A DNA stretch of 42,238 nucleotides from Arcobacteraceae bacterium (GCA_028375605.1 JAONGR010000011.1:1-42238); one strand, 5' to 3'; counted from the stretch's first letter, positions 1 through 9,276 are shown. The notes: generated by a model not told the origin, from the sequence alone. Translations and numbers: made by a program.

Positions 1-77
1 AAAAACTTATGTCAGACAATAATTTAAAAAAAAGTACAATTAAAATAGGAGATAAACTTGTTATTAACTTTCAATAA
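1..77 (+). CDS. C-terminal end of a LysM-domain protein (partial)
   Basis: Reading frame 3 is open from the left edge and stops with TAA at 75-77. The 24 residues end in [12 protein letters not shown], which looks like the last strand of a LysM peptidoglycan-binding repeat. A LysM-ending lytic transglycosylase of the MltD type is a plausible parent, given that rlpA follows directly, but this is inference from very little sequence. The end of this gene overlaps the rlpA start by 20 bases, suggesting translational coupling. Confidence 0.5.
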   Translation, partial: KLMSDNNLKKSTIKIGDKLVINFQ

Positions 78-852
78 AATAATGATTTTTATTGTGGCCA
101 TTTTTATTATGGTGGGCTGTGGAAATAGATATTCTTATAACAATGGGAGCTATTATAATCACAGTAACAATTCGAATAAAGTAGTGAAAATAAAAAATAG
201 TAAAGCGATGCATCGTGCTACTATGAGACCTTATGAGGTATTTGGTAAAAAATATTATCCAACTTTAGCACATGTTAATGATGACTTTAGGGGAATCGCA
301 TCCTGGTATGGACCAAATTTTCATGCAAAAAAAACAAGTAATGGTGAAATATATAATATGTATGGACAAACTGCTGCTCATAAAACATTACCGATGAATA
401 CTATTGTAAAAGTAGATAATTTAGAAAATGGTAAATCAACAGTTGTTAGAATTAATGATAGAGGTCCTTTTGTTGCAGGAAGAATAATTGACCTTTCTAA
501 TAAAGCTGCTCATGCGATAGATATGGTAAAAAAAGGAACAGCAAAAGTAAAAATTACTGTTCTTGGATTTAATGGTAAAATTGCAAGAACAACAGCAGAG
601 AAAAAAGAAGTACGAAGTGTTTCAAACTATTATATACAAGTAGGAGTGTTTTCTAAAATAGAAGGTGCGAATATTACTAAAAGAAAATTTGAACTTATTT
701 TAGAAAAAGACTACAAAGTTATATTAAAAGATGGAAAATTAAAAGGTAAAGATATTAAAAGAGTTTGGATTAGTGGTTTCAGAAGTGAACAAGAAGCGCA
801 AGATTTTAAAAAGACAAATAATCTTCAAAAAGCTATGGTTATAGCAGAATAA
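58..852 (+). CDS. rlpA: RlpA-family septal ring lytic transglycosylase, lipoprotein
   Basis: The protein probably acts on peptidoglycan in the periplasm, at the septum or poles. It opens with a lipoprotein signal (hydrophobic residues 8-20, then VGC with Cys21). A double-psi beta-barrel follows at about 79-170 ([25 protein letters not shown]). A SPOR domain at about 190-264 (YYIQVGVF) should bind denuded glycan strands. I chose the TTG start because AGGAG lies 6 bases upstream; ATG at 82 is in frame and also leaves a signal peptide but has no ribosome site. The family is well known; whether this member is catalytically active cannot be read from the sequence. Confidence 0.9.
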   Translation: MLLTFNKIMIFIVAIFIMVGCGNRYSYNNGSYYNHSNNSNKVVKIKNSKAMHRATMRPYEVFGKKYYPTLAHVNDDFRGIASWYGPNFHAKKTSNGEIYNMYGQTAAHKTLPMNTIVKVDNLENGKSTVVRINDRGPFVAGRIIDLSNKAAHAIDMVKKGTAKVKITVLGFNGKIARTTAEKKEVRSVSNYYIQVGVFSKIEGANITKRKFELILEKDYKVILKDGKLKGKDIKRVWISGFRSEQEAQDFKKTNNLQKAMVIAE

Positions 853-861
853 GGATAAAAC

Positions 862-1434
862 ATGCAAGAATTAAACAGAGTTACAAAAGAAACAAATATT
901 ATGTGTACACTTGATGTAAATGGAAGTGGTAAGTCAGAAATTAAAACAGGCATTGGTTTTTTTGATCATATGCTTGAAGCTCTCAGTAAACATAGTGCTA
1001 TAGATTTAACCTTGAATTGTGATGGTGATTTACATGTTGATTATCATCACAGTGTAGAAGACTGTGGAATTGTAATAGGAAAATTACTAAAAAAAGAGAT
1101 ATTTCCTATTGCTAATGTTGAAAGATATGGTAATGCTACTGTTGTGATGGATGAAGCTAGTGTTACCTGTTCATTAGATTTAAGTAATAGACCATTTTTA
1201 GTATATGAACTTGATGTGAGTGAAAAAGTTGGTACTTTTGATGTTGAGTTAGCAGAAGAGTTTTTTCATGCACTAGTGATGAATAGTGGAATTACTTGTC
1301 ATATAATTCAAGATAGAGGTAGAAATAAACATCATATTATAGAAGCTGCATTTAAATCTTTTGCTGTTGCATTAAGAAGAGCTTTACAAGAAAATAAGAA
1401 ATTAGGAATTCCTAGTACTAAAGGTGTACTGTAA
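862..1434 (+). CDS. hisB: Imidazoleglycerol-phosphate dehydratase
   Basis: Catalyses the sixth step of histidine synthesis, dehydrating imidazole glycerol phosphate to imidazole acetol phosphate, using Mn2+. The 190-residue length fits the monofunctional enzyme rather than the HisB fusion with histidinol phosphatase. Metal-binding motifs HHSVED (62-67) and HHIIEAAFKS near residue 157 are present, as is the early GIGFFDHML segment. AAGGATAAAAC before the ATG serves as ribosome site. It lies alone among envelope genes, so his genes are scattered in this organism. KdsC starts three bases after its stop codon. Confidence 0.97.
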   Translation: MQELNRVTKETNIMCTLDVNGSGKSEIKTGIGFFDHMLEALSKHSAIDLTLNCDGDLHVDYHHSVEDCGIVIGKLLKKEIFPIANVERYGNATVVMDEASVTCSLDLSNRPFLVYELDVSEKVGTFDVELAEEFFHALVMNSGITCHIIQDRGRNKHHIIEAAFKSFAVALRRALQENKKLGIPSTKGVL

Positions 1435-1437
1435 GTT

Positions 1438-1932
1438 ATGATTGAATTAATTGTATTAGATGTTGATGGAACATTAACAGATGGTAAAATTATTTATACT
1501 TCTAGTGGTGATGAATTGAAAAATTTTGATGTTAAAGATGGCTTAGCGATTGCTTCTTGGACAAAAAAGCTTGATAAAAAAGTTGCTATTATTACAGGTA
1601 GAAAGTCAAAATTAGTCGAAAATAGAGCTAAGGAATTAGGTGTAACTCATCTTTTTCAAGGTGTTGACAATAAAGATGAGATATTGAAAAATATTTTAAA
1701 AGAGGAAAATTTAAGATGGGACCAAACTGCTGGTATTGGCGATGATCTTAATGATTTAAAAATGCTTAAAAAAGTTTCTATTGCTTTTGCTGTTGGCGAT
1801 GCTGTTGCAGAGGTTAAAGAAGTGTCCGATGTCGTATGTACTAAAAATGGCGGATTTGGTGCTGTTCGAGAAATGATAGAATATATATTAAAATATGATA
1901 AACAAAAAGGCTTAAAAGAACTATGGGCATAA
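1438..1932 (+). CDS. kdsC: 3-deoxy-D-manno-octulosonate 8-phosphate phosphatase
   Basis: Removes phosphate from KDO-8-P in the cytoplasm, supplying KDO for the LPS inner core. It is a small HAD-family phosphatase without a cap: DVDGTLTDG gives the nucleophile Asp8 and general acid Asp10, and GDDLND at 101-106 gives the metal site. At 164 residues it is a little shorter than the E. coli enzyme. The ATG follows the hisB stop by three bases, and the 3' end overlaps lptC by ten bases, the usual kdsC-lptC-lptA arrangement of LPS loci. Confidence 0.95.
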   Translation: MIELIVLDVDGTLTDGKIIYTSSGDELKNFDVKDGLAIASWTKKLDKKVAIITGRKSKLVENRAKELGVTHLFQGVDNKDEILKNILKEENLRWDQTAGIGDDLNDLKMLKKVSIAFAVGDAVAEVKEVSDVVCTKNGGFGAVREMIEYILKYDKQKGLKELWA

Positions 1933-2450
1933 GTAAATTTATGATTTTACTAATTATGCTTACAGTAGCTTTTTTGTTTGTAGAGAAAGACTATTTAGTA
2001 CAATCAATAACAAAAGAAAAAAAACCTAGAGTAAGTTTTGTTGATTCTACTATGTATGAGATAAGCGAAACAAGAGTGAATCAGATTGTAAAATCAAAAC
2101 AAGCTGATATTTATAAAAATAAAGAAGAGTTAATAGATGCAACAGTTATTGCTAAAGTAAATGAAAATAACTATGATACAAATATTGCAAGTAGTCAAAA
2201 TATGCTTAAGATTGGTGATAAAATTGTATTAAACAATAATGTGAATTTACAATTATCAAATGGTGTTAATATTAAAACTGAACAGCTTCACTATAATTTA
2301 AAAACACAAATTGCTCATAATGAAGTTCCTTTTGTAGTGACTAGAGGTAGTGATACTTTTATAGGAAATAGTTTGTTTATAAATTCAGTGACAGAAGAAC
2401 TTAAAGCAAAGAACACAAAATTTAGAATGAAAGTAGAAAATAATGAATAG
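1923..2450 (+). CDS. lptC: LPS export protein LptC
   Basis: LptC links the inner-membrane LptBFG transporter to the periplasmic LptA bridge. A single N-terminal membrane anchor at about residues 6-21 is followed by a beta-rich periplasmic domain (NVNLQLSNGVNIKTEQLHY) typical of the LptC/OstA jellyroll. The family is poorly conserved, so the call rests on length (175 aa), topology and position between kdsC and lptA. The start overlaps kdsC and the end overlaps lptA by eight bases, indicating coupled translation. Confidence 0.85.
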   Translation: MGISKFMILLIMLTVAFLFVEKDYLVQSITKEKKPRVSFVDSTMYEISETRVNQIVKSKQADIYKNKEELIDATVIAKVNENNYDTNIASSQNMLKIGDKIVLNNNVNLQLSNGVNIKTEQLHYNLKTQIAHNEVPFVVTRGSDTFIGNSLFINSVTEELKAKNTKFRMKVENNE

Positions 2451-2976
2451 ATTATTAACAGTAAAGATATGTATATTATTTATATTAAATATAACAGTAT
2501 TAAATGGTGAAGAGAATTATCTAAATATTGATGCAAAACATTTTGAATCAAATCAGCAGAAAAATATTTTGACTTTTACAGGTGATGTTAAAATGACGAA
2601 GAATAATGATATATTATTATGTCAGAAATTAGTTATTAATACTGTAAATTCAAAAGAAGATTCAAAAAAACAAGTACCTAAAGATTATAAAGCAACGGGT
2701 AAGGTGTCTTTTGTTTTATATACGGCTGATAATGTTTTAAAAGGTAAAGGTGATGTAGTTTATTACTATCCTGATGATCAAAGGTATTTGATAATAGGAA
2801 ATGGTTTTCTTGAAGATACTAAAGAGGGTAAAAAAATAAATGCAGAAAAAATTTATATTGATTCATTAACTGGTAGAACTAAAATTGATGGTGGTAAAAA
2901 TAAACCAATAAAATTTAGATTACGTCTAGATGAGAAAAAAGATGATAAAACGAAGGGAAAAAATGAAAAATCTTAA
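2443..2976 (+). CDS. lptA: LPS transport periplasmic protein LptA (OstA-like)
   Basis: Forms the periplasmic bridge carrying LPS to the outer membrane. A signal peptide (about 1-22, ending near VLNG) precedes an OstA-type repeat region: FTGDVKMTKNNDILLCQKL and VSFVLYTADNVLKGKGDVVYY show the alternating strand pattern. The last 20 residues are very rich in Lys and Asp and probably disordered. The 3' end overlaps the engB start by 14 bases. Length and context support lptA; the sequence alone is weakly conserved. Confidence 0.88.
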   Translation: MNRLLTVKICILFILNITVLNGEENYLNIDAKHFESNQQKNILTFTGDVKMTKNNDILLCQKLVINTVNSKEDSKKQVPKDYKATGKVSFVLYTADNVLKGKGDVVYYYPDDQRYLIIGNGFLEDTKEGKKINAEKIYIDSLTGRTKIDGGKNKPIKFRLRLDEKKDDKTKGKNEKS

Positions 2977-3574
2977 AATAGTAAATGCAGAATTTGAAAC
3001 GTCTGCACAAAGATTAGATGATTCTCCTTCTCCAGATAAAGCAGAAATAGCTTTTTTAGGAAGAAGTAATGTTGGTAAAAGTTCTTTGTTAAATTCTCTT
3101 ACACGAAGAAAATCACTTGCAAAATCATCATCAACTCCTGGTAAGACTCAATTAATTAATTATTTTGATGTTACTTTTAAAGATTATGCTGAAGAAGGGG
3201 CAAATTATTATGCGAGGTTTGTTGATTTACCTGGATTTGGCTATGCAAAAGTATCAAAATCTTTGAAAAAAAATTGGCATCAAAATTTAACAGATTTTTT
3301 AGAACAACGCCCATCATTACAAATATTTGTTCATTTGATTGATTCTAGACATTCAACACTTGATATAGATAAAAGTGTTGATGAGTTCTTAAAGCATATA
3401 AAACGTGGAGATCAGATTATTATTAATGCTTTTACTAAAATTGATAAGCTTAAACAAACAGATATCCAAAAATTAAAACGAGAATATCCAGAAGGTATAT
3501 TTATTAGTAACCTTAAAAATAAAGGGATTGATAAATTAGAGAAAAAAATAGCAACATACTTATTTGGAGAGTAA
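2963..3574 (+). CDS. engB: Ribosome biogenesis GTPase YsxC/EngB
   Basis: An essential GTPase of large-subunit assembly in many bacteria. The G motifs are clear: GRSNVGKSS (P loop), a T-rich switch I with SSTPGKTQ, DLPGFGYA (G3) and TKID (G4). I set the start at ATG 2963 (MKNLKIVNAEF), preceded by AAGGGA. The same frame runs back to 2930, but that segment would be a Lys/Arg-rich extension lying within lptA. The mature length of 203 aa matches the family. It is last but one in the LPS operon. Confidence 0.95.
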   Translation: MKNLKIVNAEFETSAQRLDDSPSPDKAEIAFLGRSNVGKSSLLNSLTRRKSLAKSSSTPGKTQLINYFDVTFKDYAEEGANYYARFVDLPGFGYAKVSKSLKKNWHQNLTDFLEQRPSLQIFVHLIDSRHSTLDIDKSVDEFLKHIKRGDQIIINAFTKIDKLKQTDIQKLKREYPEGIFISNLKNKGIDKLEKKIATYLFGE

Positions 3575-3575
3575 T

Positions 3576-4040
3576 ATGGATAAATTGGAATTTATTAAGC
3601 CTGATGTTTTAGATATTGAATTTATGCAAGAATTGGTGTATGAAGATGTTGAAAATGGAAATATATTAGATAGAAATAGCAACGAAATGGCTACAACAAT
3701 ACGTTCTTATACGGCTGTGAAATTAGATGATGAATTTGTTGGATTTGTTGCTGTCCATATACATACTACAAAACTTGCAGAGATAAGAAGTTTAGTAGTT
3801 AAAAAAGAATTTAGAGGTAAAAATATCGCAAAACTTCTAATTGAAAAAGCAATTCTTGAAGCTAAAAGTTTAAATTTAATAAAGCTTCTTGTATTAACTT
3901 ATAAAAAAGAGTTATTTGAACACTTTGGATTTGAAGTAATCGAAAAAGAATCTCTTCCCGATACAAAAATCTGGGCAGATTGTATTAAGTGTAAGCATTT
4001 TCCTATTTGTGATGAGATAGCACTTACACTAGATATTTAA
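3576..4040 (+). CDS. argA: Short-form N-acetylglutamate synthase (GNAT)
   Basis: Probably transfers acetyl from acetyl-CoA to glutamate, opening arginine synthesis. The protein is a single GNAT domain: EIRSLVVKKEFRGKNIAKLL is the beta4 strand and acetyl-CoA-binding loop. The C-terminal WADCIKCKHFPICDEIAL, with its paired cysteines, resembles the tail of short, kinase-domain-free ArgA proteins. The ATG at 3576 is preferred over an in-frame TTG at 3564 because GGAGAG sits just before it. An argJ gene 3 kb downstream on the other strand supports an arginine role. A generic acetyltransferase remains possible. Confidence 0.65.
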   Translation: MDKLEFIKPDVLDIEFMQELVYEDVENGNILDRNSNEMATTIRSYTAVKLDDEFVGFVAVHIHTTKLAEIRSLVVKKEFRGKNIAKLLIEKAILEAKSLNLIKLLVLTYKKELFEHFGFEVIEKESLPDTKIWADCIKCKHFPICDEIALTLDI

Positions 4041-4058
4041 ATTAAATTAACTCTTCTT

Positions 4059-6347
4059 TTAAGACAATAAATCATCAATGACTGTTTGACGATTTGTTAT
4101 CTCTAATTTTTTACAAGCGCTCGTCATTGCTTCTTCCTCACCTACAATATAGCACATATTTTTTGCTCTTGTAATTGCTGTATAAAGTAATTTTGTATTG
4201 TGCATAATAAAATGTGAAAATGACATAGGGATTAATGCTGTTTCATATTCCATACCTTGGGTTTTATGAATAGTCAGACAATAAGCTAAGGAGATTAAAT
4301 TATCTAAAGTTTCGAAATCATAAAATACAACCATATCATCATTTGGGTACAGAACTATTAATTTTGATTTTTCATGATCAACTTTTATAATCATTCCTAG
4401 CTGTCCGTTAAATACTCTTTTTTCAACAAAATCTGGATTTCCTGCTTTGTAGTATTTCATACTTTGAGATTTCATATTTTCATTTTTAATATGAATAACT
4501 TTATCTGCAAGTTTATATTCATATATTTTTTTCTGAATTCCTTTAGAGTTCGTTTTATTGATGAGCTTTTGTAAATTTATATTGAGGTTTTCAACACCGA
4601 GCGTTCCACCTTTTATAGGTGTAATAACTTGAAATAGGGTAAGAAAAGAAGCTATCTCTTTATCTTTTATAAATTTATACATTGGTTCTATATATTGTGA
4701 AGCGATATTAAGGATATTGTTTAAAATGACATAGTTGTTGTCATTTCTTAACATATTGACTTCATAATCACTCAGTATTGCTTTTTGAGCATAATAGTTT
4801 GGTATAGAGGTATCTACAAATTCAAAATCTTCATAAGTTTCTTTAAACTCAGGGACTTGCCCTTTTCTTATTTCATTTGCAATGGTTGCAATTGCTTGAA
4901 GTTCATTTTGTCGATAAATTTTTGTAAGTTTACAAATAGGTGCTAAATTATATTTAATTGCATCCCTTAAGATATCTCCAGCACCAATAGCCGGTAGCTG
5001 TCCATCGTCACCTACAATGATAAGTGTAGAATCTGGATCTATTTTGGATAAAACTTTGTAAAAAGTCACACTGTTTACCATACTTGATTCATCGATTAAA
5101 ATAACTTTATAATCAAAATAGTCTTTGTCTGTATTGTCTATTTTTACTAAAGCAGATTGTATTGTACTACTTCTATATCCAGTAGTGTCACTGATACGCT
5201 GTGAGGCGATTCCACTTAAAGCCATACAGTGTATCTGATCATAAGGTACTATCTCTTCTAGTAGGTTTAAAATAGCTTTACTTGATGTAGATTTACCAGT
5301 TCCTGCATACCCTATAAGTAATATTGTATTTTCACCTTCATTTATAAGTTCAACTGCTTTTTGCTGTTCAGTACTTAAAATGAAACCTAAAGTATCTTCT
5401 TTCTTTTTTATGTAAGTATCGAAGTCTTTTATGATTTTTTTATTGTGATTATGTACTTTTCTATTTTCAAAAAAATCTAATATTTTAGTTTCACAATTAA
5501 AATAAATACTTGGAGCGTATTTTTCTTTTATTGTTTCATGAATCTCATCTTTTGCTAAAAGAGAGATAACTGCTTCTTCATAAAGTGTTTCTTGATCTTT
5601 AAAATTTAAAGCATCATCTAAAAGTGTAAAAAGTTGGCTTTTTGAGATAGAACTATTCCCATTTGCTTCACAAAATTCTTTTAAAGTATAGTTCATACAG
5701 GCTGAGATTCTAAAATTACTAAATCTATCTATACCTAGTTTCATTCCTATTTCATCAGCTCTTTTAAATCCAATACCTTTTATTGAGGTTAGTAAATAAG
5801 GGTTTTCTTGAATCTTTTCAATAAGGTTTTCTACTTGTCCAAACTCTTGATAAATTTTATTTATTAGATTGCTACTTACTCCAAACTGTGCTAGAAAACT
5901 ACCTAGTTCTCTAAGGTGTTTAAATTTATTCCATGACATTACTATTTGAGTGAGTTTTTTTTCTTTGATACCTTTAAATTCTAAAAGTTTTGCTGGAGTG
6001 TTATCTAAAATATCACAAAGTTCATCTTCTGTGTATTTTTGTGTTAATTCATGAGCTAAATTTTTTGTGATACCTTTAACAATTTTTGTTAAAAAGAAAA
6101 ATATTTCTGCTTCTTTGAGTTCCATAGAGGTAAATACAAATTGGACACCATATTTTTTATGACTATTCCATGCACCAGTGATGATTACCTCTTCACCAAC
6201 AAGTTTATGTAAATCAGTATCAAAATATTGTCCACATATTTTTTGATCATTTTCTAATACCGCTATGTAATAGTGATTTTCTTCGTTGAAGAATAGTATT
6301 TTTTTTAGAGTACCAGAGAGTTTAAAAGACTCGTTAGTATCCATCAT
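4059..6347 (-). CDS. recD2: RecD2-like ATP-dependent DNA helicase
   Basis: A superfamily 1B 5'-3' DNA helicase. The N-terminal region (about 8-80) has the OB-like fold of RecD2, and helix-hairpin-helix segments include SIKGIGFKRADEIG (188-201). Walker A GYAGTGKST is at 346-354, Walker B ILIDESS around 420, and LTKIYRQN (motif III/IV) follows. TIHKTQGMEYE near residue 710 is the SH3-flanked motif V. At 762 aa it fits RecD2 rather than RecD of RecBCD, and no recB or recC is nearby. Two ATG codons stand at the start (6347 and 6344); the upstream gene overlaps by 14 bases. Confidence 0.9.
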   Translation of the reverse strand: MMDTNESFKLSGTLKKILFFNEENHYYIAVLENDQKICGQYFDTDLHKLVGEEVIITGAWNSHKKYGVQFVFTSMELKEAEIFFFLTKIVKGITKNLAHELTQKYTEDELCDILDNTPAKLLEFKGIKEKKLTQIVMSWNKFKHLRELGSFLAQFGVSSNLINKIYQEFGQVENLIEKIQENPYLLTSIKGIGFKRADEIGMKLGIDRFSNFRISACMNYTLKEFCEANGNSSISKSQLFTLLDDALNFKDQETLYEEAVISLLAKDEIHETIKEKYAPSIYFNCETKILDFFENRKVHNHNKKIIKDFDTYIKKKEDTLGFILSTEQQKAVELINEGENTILLIGYAGTGKSTSSKAILNLLEEIVPYDQIHCMALSGIASQRISDTTGYRSSTIQSALVKIDNTDKDYFDYKVILIDESSMVNSVTFYKVLSKIDPDSTLIIVGDDGQLPAIGAGDILRDAIKYNLAPICKLTKIYRQNELQAIATIANEIRKGQVPEFKETYEDFEFVDTSIPNYYAQKAILSDYEVNMLRNDNNYVILNNILNIASQYIEPMYKFIKDKEIASFLTLFQVITPIKGGTLGVENLNINLQKLINKTNSKGIQKKIYEYKLADKVIHIKNENMKSQSMKYYKAGNPDFVEKRVFNGQLGMIIKVDHEKSKLIVLYPNDDMVVFYDFETLDNLISLAYCLTIHKTQGMEYETALIPMSFSHFIMHNTKLLYTAITRAKNMCYIVGEEEAMTSACKKLEITNRQTVIDDLLS

Positions 6348-6732
6348 TAAACTTTTTATGTTTATGTTTGTCTTTTTTGTATCTGTTGTTATTTTTTAGT
6401 TTTGCTAAAAGATTAGCTTGCTTTAGTATAGATGCTTTCTCATTTTCAAAATCATGTTTTTCTGTAGAGTATTCATCTTCTTCATTATTTGTATGAGTAT
6501 CTATACAGTTCATTATGTGTTGTGCTAAATTTTTAACTGCAAGAGGATATTCGTTATAAAGTACAACAGATTTGGTTTTACCTAATTCTGAATATGCTTT
6601 GATAGTTGCTTTTTTAAATAAGTCTTTATCAAAGTTATCATATTTTAATAAGGAAATTGCTTTTGTTACAAACTTTTCTAATACTCTTATGTATCTAAGT
6701 CGTATAGTTTTTTCGTTTACTTCTTTTATCAT
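6334..6732 (-). CDS. Hypothetical protein upstream of recD2
   Basis: A 132-residue soluble, largely helical protein that I do not recognise. The first 80 residues are mixed helix with VLEKFVTKAISLLKYDNF; then an acidic stretch (NNEEDEYSTEKHDFENE) and a very basic tail (KKDKHKHKKFNDGY) follow. The basic tail could contact nucleic acid or be disordered. Its end overlaps the recD2-like start by 14 bases, so the two are probably translated together; a link to DNA repair is only suggested by this. It sits five bases downstream of argJ. Confidence 0.7.
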   Translation of the reverse strand: MIKEVNEKTIRLRYIRVLEKFVTKAISLLKYDNFDKDLFKKATIKAYSELGKTKSVVLYNEYPLAVKNLAQHIMNCIDTHTNNEEDEYSTEKHDFENEKASILKQANLLAKLKNNNRYKKDKHKHKKFNDGY

Positions 6733-6737
6733 CTATA

Positions 6738-7919
6738 TTATGTTCTATAATCAGCATTGATTTTAACATACTCATAACCAAGATCACAACCCCAAGCTGT
6801 AAAAGAAGATGTTCCTACTCCTAAATCACAGATGATTTTAAAGCTTTCATTTTCTAAAACTTTTCCAGCTTTTAATTCTGTTTCTTCTGTAAAACAAAGT
6901 TCACCTTTATTATATACTATTACATCATTATATGAAATAATTAAAGTATTTTCATCACAAGTAACTCTACTCGCTCCAATAGTTGATGCAATTCGTCCAA
7001 AGTTAGGGTCTTCTCCAAATAATGCAGTTTTAACTAACAATGAATTAGAAAGAGCTTTTGCAGCTATTTGGGCTTCTTCAACTGAGGCTGCATTATTTAC
7101 TTCAAATGCAACTGCTTTTTTAGCACCTTCACCATCTGCTACCATCAGCATAGCCATATCATGCATAACTAATCGTAAGGCTTCAGCAAATGCAGTTTTA
7201 TCATAAGTATTTGACTTTTTATTTGATAATAACATTACAGTATCATTTGTAGATGTATCTCCATCAACTGATATTGCATTAAATGTTGTATGTGAGTTTA
7301 CTTCAAGTAATTCTTTCATATCTTCTTTTGGTATAGCTGCATCTGTACAGATAAAACAAAGCATAGTTGCAAGATTTGGATTTATCATACCAGCACCTTT
7401 TGCAACTGCACCTATTTTGAAACTACTTCCATCTTCAAGTGTTACTTCGTAAAAACATTTTTTAGGATAAGCATCTGTTGTCATAATTGCTTTTGATAAG
7501 TTCTCACCATTTTTAGCACTTAAGTCAAATGAATTAGCACCATTAATGAGTTTGTCCATTGGTAATTGATTTCCTATTACTCCTGTAGAACTCATAATTG
7601 GATTTGTAACCTGATAATTTAATGAATTAAATAAAGTATTGATATTGTCAATACCTTGTTGTCCTGTTAATGCATTTGCATTTTTAGAATTGATTAATAC
7701 AAAATTTGTTTTAAAATTAGATGGATACAACTGATAATGTTTAAGAGGTGCTGCTTGAAATTTATTTAATGTAAATATTGATTCAATATCACATAAAGTA
7801 TCACTATAAATAAATCCCATATCTAGTGAACCATTATTTCTTAGTCCTGCACTTATTCCATCACAGTAAAAGCCGTTGATGTCACTAATTGTTCCTTTAA
7901 TTGGAAAAATACTAAACAT
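6738..7919 (-). CDS. argJ: Glutamate N-acetyltransferase / amino-acid acetyltransferase ArgJ
   Basis: Recycles the acetyl group from N-acetylornithine to glutamate in arginine synthesis; many members also make N-acetylglutamate from acetyl-CoA. The autoproteolysis site is visible as NPNLATMLCF, with Thr185 as the nucleophile that becomes the new N-terminus of the beta chain. KGAGMI before it and the C-terminal GEDPNFGRI are also family hallmarks. Length (393 aa) is normal. The start overlaps the K+ channel gene by eight bases. The presence of an ArgA-like GNAT at 3576 suggests that ArgJ may be mainly the recycling enzyme here. Confidence 0.96.
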   Translation of the reverse strand: MFSIFPIKGTISDINGFYCDGISAGLRNNGSLDMGFIYSDTLCDIESIFTLNKFQAAPLKHYQLYPSNFKTNFVLINSKNANALTGQQGIDNINTLFNSLNYQVTNPIMSSTGVIGNQLPMDKLINGANSFDLSAKNGENLSKAIMTTDAYPKKCFYEVTLEDGSSFKIGAVAKGAGMINPNLATMLCFICTDAAIPKEDMKELLEVNSHTTFNAISVDGDTSTNDTVMLLSNKKSNTYDKTAFAEALRLVMHDMAMLMVADGEGAKKAVAFEVNNAASVEEAQIAAKALSNSLLVKTALFGEDPNFGRIASTIGASRVTCDENTLIISYNDVIVYNKGELCFTEETELKAGKVLENESFKIICDLGVGTSSFTAWGCDLGYEYVKINADYRT

Positions 7920-9069
7920 AAATTGTATCCTTTTTATTCATATCTTCTATATAGTCTGGTCTGATTGTATGATTTACTAGTTGTTTTGCTTTTGCAATTC
8001 CTTCTTGATTTCCTACAACCAATAATTTACAACCTTTTCTTACTTTAGTTGAACTTTTTGGGGTTTGCAAAAAGTTACCATTATCTTCAGTAATACCAAT
8101 TATACTTACTTTTAATTTATCTCTTAAATGAGCATCTTTTATCTCTTGATCTATAAACCAGCTATTATCATTAACATATATCTCTTCCATATCAATAGGT
8201 GTGTCTTTTTTATATAAAAATTCTTCTAATACATTTTCCATATCTGGTCGTATTGCCATAGCACTAACTCTTTTTGCCATAAGTTCAGGAGGAGCTACCA
8301 CTTTATTTGCGCCTAGTTTTTTTAATCTCTCTATATCTTTTTGAGATTCTGCATTACAAATGATTAAATAAGGATTTTTTCTACCTAATTCTTTTTCATA
8401 TAATCTTACAGATGCAATAATAGTAATACTATCAGCGATGTTTTTTGATAATGAAATAACACCTTTAGCACTAGATAAATGTGCTTTTAAAAATGCTTTT
8501 TCTGTATATGTTTCCTCTTTGATAAAGTAAGGATAGTTATATTTTAGTGCAATTTGTTCTAGGTCTTCTCTTGGATCTACGACAACAAATGGAATATGAT
8601 TTTGCTTAAACTGATTTGCTAGTTGAATACTATATTCGTTGTGATTAAATATAACAAAGTGATTTCTTAATCTTGCTATTTTATATAACATATCTCGCTC
8701 CTTATATAAGTCTAAAAATTTACCTTTTACTAATACTTGAATTAAGGCTGTAATTGATAATGTAAATATTAAAAAACCAAATATAATTAATGTAATAGTA
8801 AATAGTCTTCCTGCTTGTGAAATTTTTTGTATTTCACCAAATCCAACTGTGGTAAATGTTATTCCTGTTTGATAGATTGCATCTAGAATTGGAAAATCAT
8901 CAATAAGCATGTACCCAACAGTACCAATTATCATAATAAGTTGTAAAAGTATTAGGGGAAGTCTAAAGTGTCTGAATTGAGAGTATATCTCTTTATCTAA
9001 GCTAAACTCTGGTTTGGTAATTTGATATTCCCAACCCAGAGCTTTTTTGATGTCTCTTATGGTTTTCAT
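7912..9069 (-). CDS. Potassium channel family protein with RCK/TrkA-N domain
   Basis: A two-helix inner-membrane K+ channel. TM1 lies at about 37-55, the pore helix and filter TTVGFG at 73-78, and TM2 at about 88-112. The cytoplasmic part (from about 130) has the shape of RCK_N plus RCK_C domains. The Rossmann glycine motif normally following the first strand is replaced by VIFNHNEYS, so NAD binding may be lost. It lies 18 bases downstream of rpmB on the same strand; I recall the same pairing in H. pylori (HP0490/HP0491). It should regulate K+ or membrane potential, but the ligand is unknown. Confidence 0.88.
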   Translation of the reverse strand: MKTIRDIKKALGWEYQITKPEFSLDKEIYSQFRHFRLPLILLQLIMIIGTVGYMLIDDFPILDAIYQTGITFTTVGFGEIQKISQAGRLFTITLIIFGFLIFTLSITALIQVLVKGKFLDLYKERDMLYKIARLRNHFVIFNHNEYSIQLANQFKQNHIPFVVVDPREDLEQIALKYNYPYFIKEETYTEKAFLKAHLSSAKGVISLSKNIADSITIIASVRLYEKELGRKNPYLIICNAESQKDIERLKKLGANKVVAPPELMAKRVSAMAIRPDMENVLEEFLYKKDTPIDMEEIYVNDNSWFIDQEIKDAHLRDKLKVSIIGITEDNGNFLQTPKSSTKVRKGCKLLVVGNQEGIAKAKQLVNHTIRPDYIEDMNKKDTIYV

Positions 9070-9087
9070 AAAAACATCTTTTTTAAA

Positions 9088-9276
9088 TTATGAATTCTTT
9101 TTAAGAGTTCTTAGTTCTTTTGCAGAAATTTTAATTTTTCTTGTTGTTCCATCTTCTAAACTGATTCTAACTGTTCTTAAATTTGGTAAAAACTTTCTTT
9201 TAGTTCTGTTTTTAGCGTGACTTACATTGTTCCCAGACATTGGGCCTTTTCCAGATAGCATACATCTTCTTGCCAT
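9088..9276 (-). CDS. rpmB: 50S ribosomal protein L28
   Basis: Component of the large ribosomal subunit. The protein of 62 residues begins [20 protein letters not shown], which is the classic L28 N-terminus, and ends with basic residues. The frame is open back to 9318, but the ATG at 9276 has AAGGAA placed correctly upstream and gives the family length. A single early cysteine (Cys5) is present without partners, so this is the zinc-free form. Confidence 0.97.
   Translation of the reverse strand: MARRCMLSGKGPMSGNNVSHAKNRTKRKFLPNLRTVRISLEDGTTRKIKISAKELRTLKKNS

Noticed and set aside
2930..2962. Upstream extension of engB
   Set aside because: The extra 11 residues are merely the lptA tail in another frame; ATG 2963 has the ribosome site and fits family length.
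6832..7206. 124-codon open frame antisense to argJ
   Set aside because: It is a shadow frame; argJ on the other strand has full family motifs, and the antisense protein is Ser/Ala-rich without a ribosome site.
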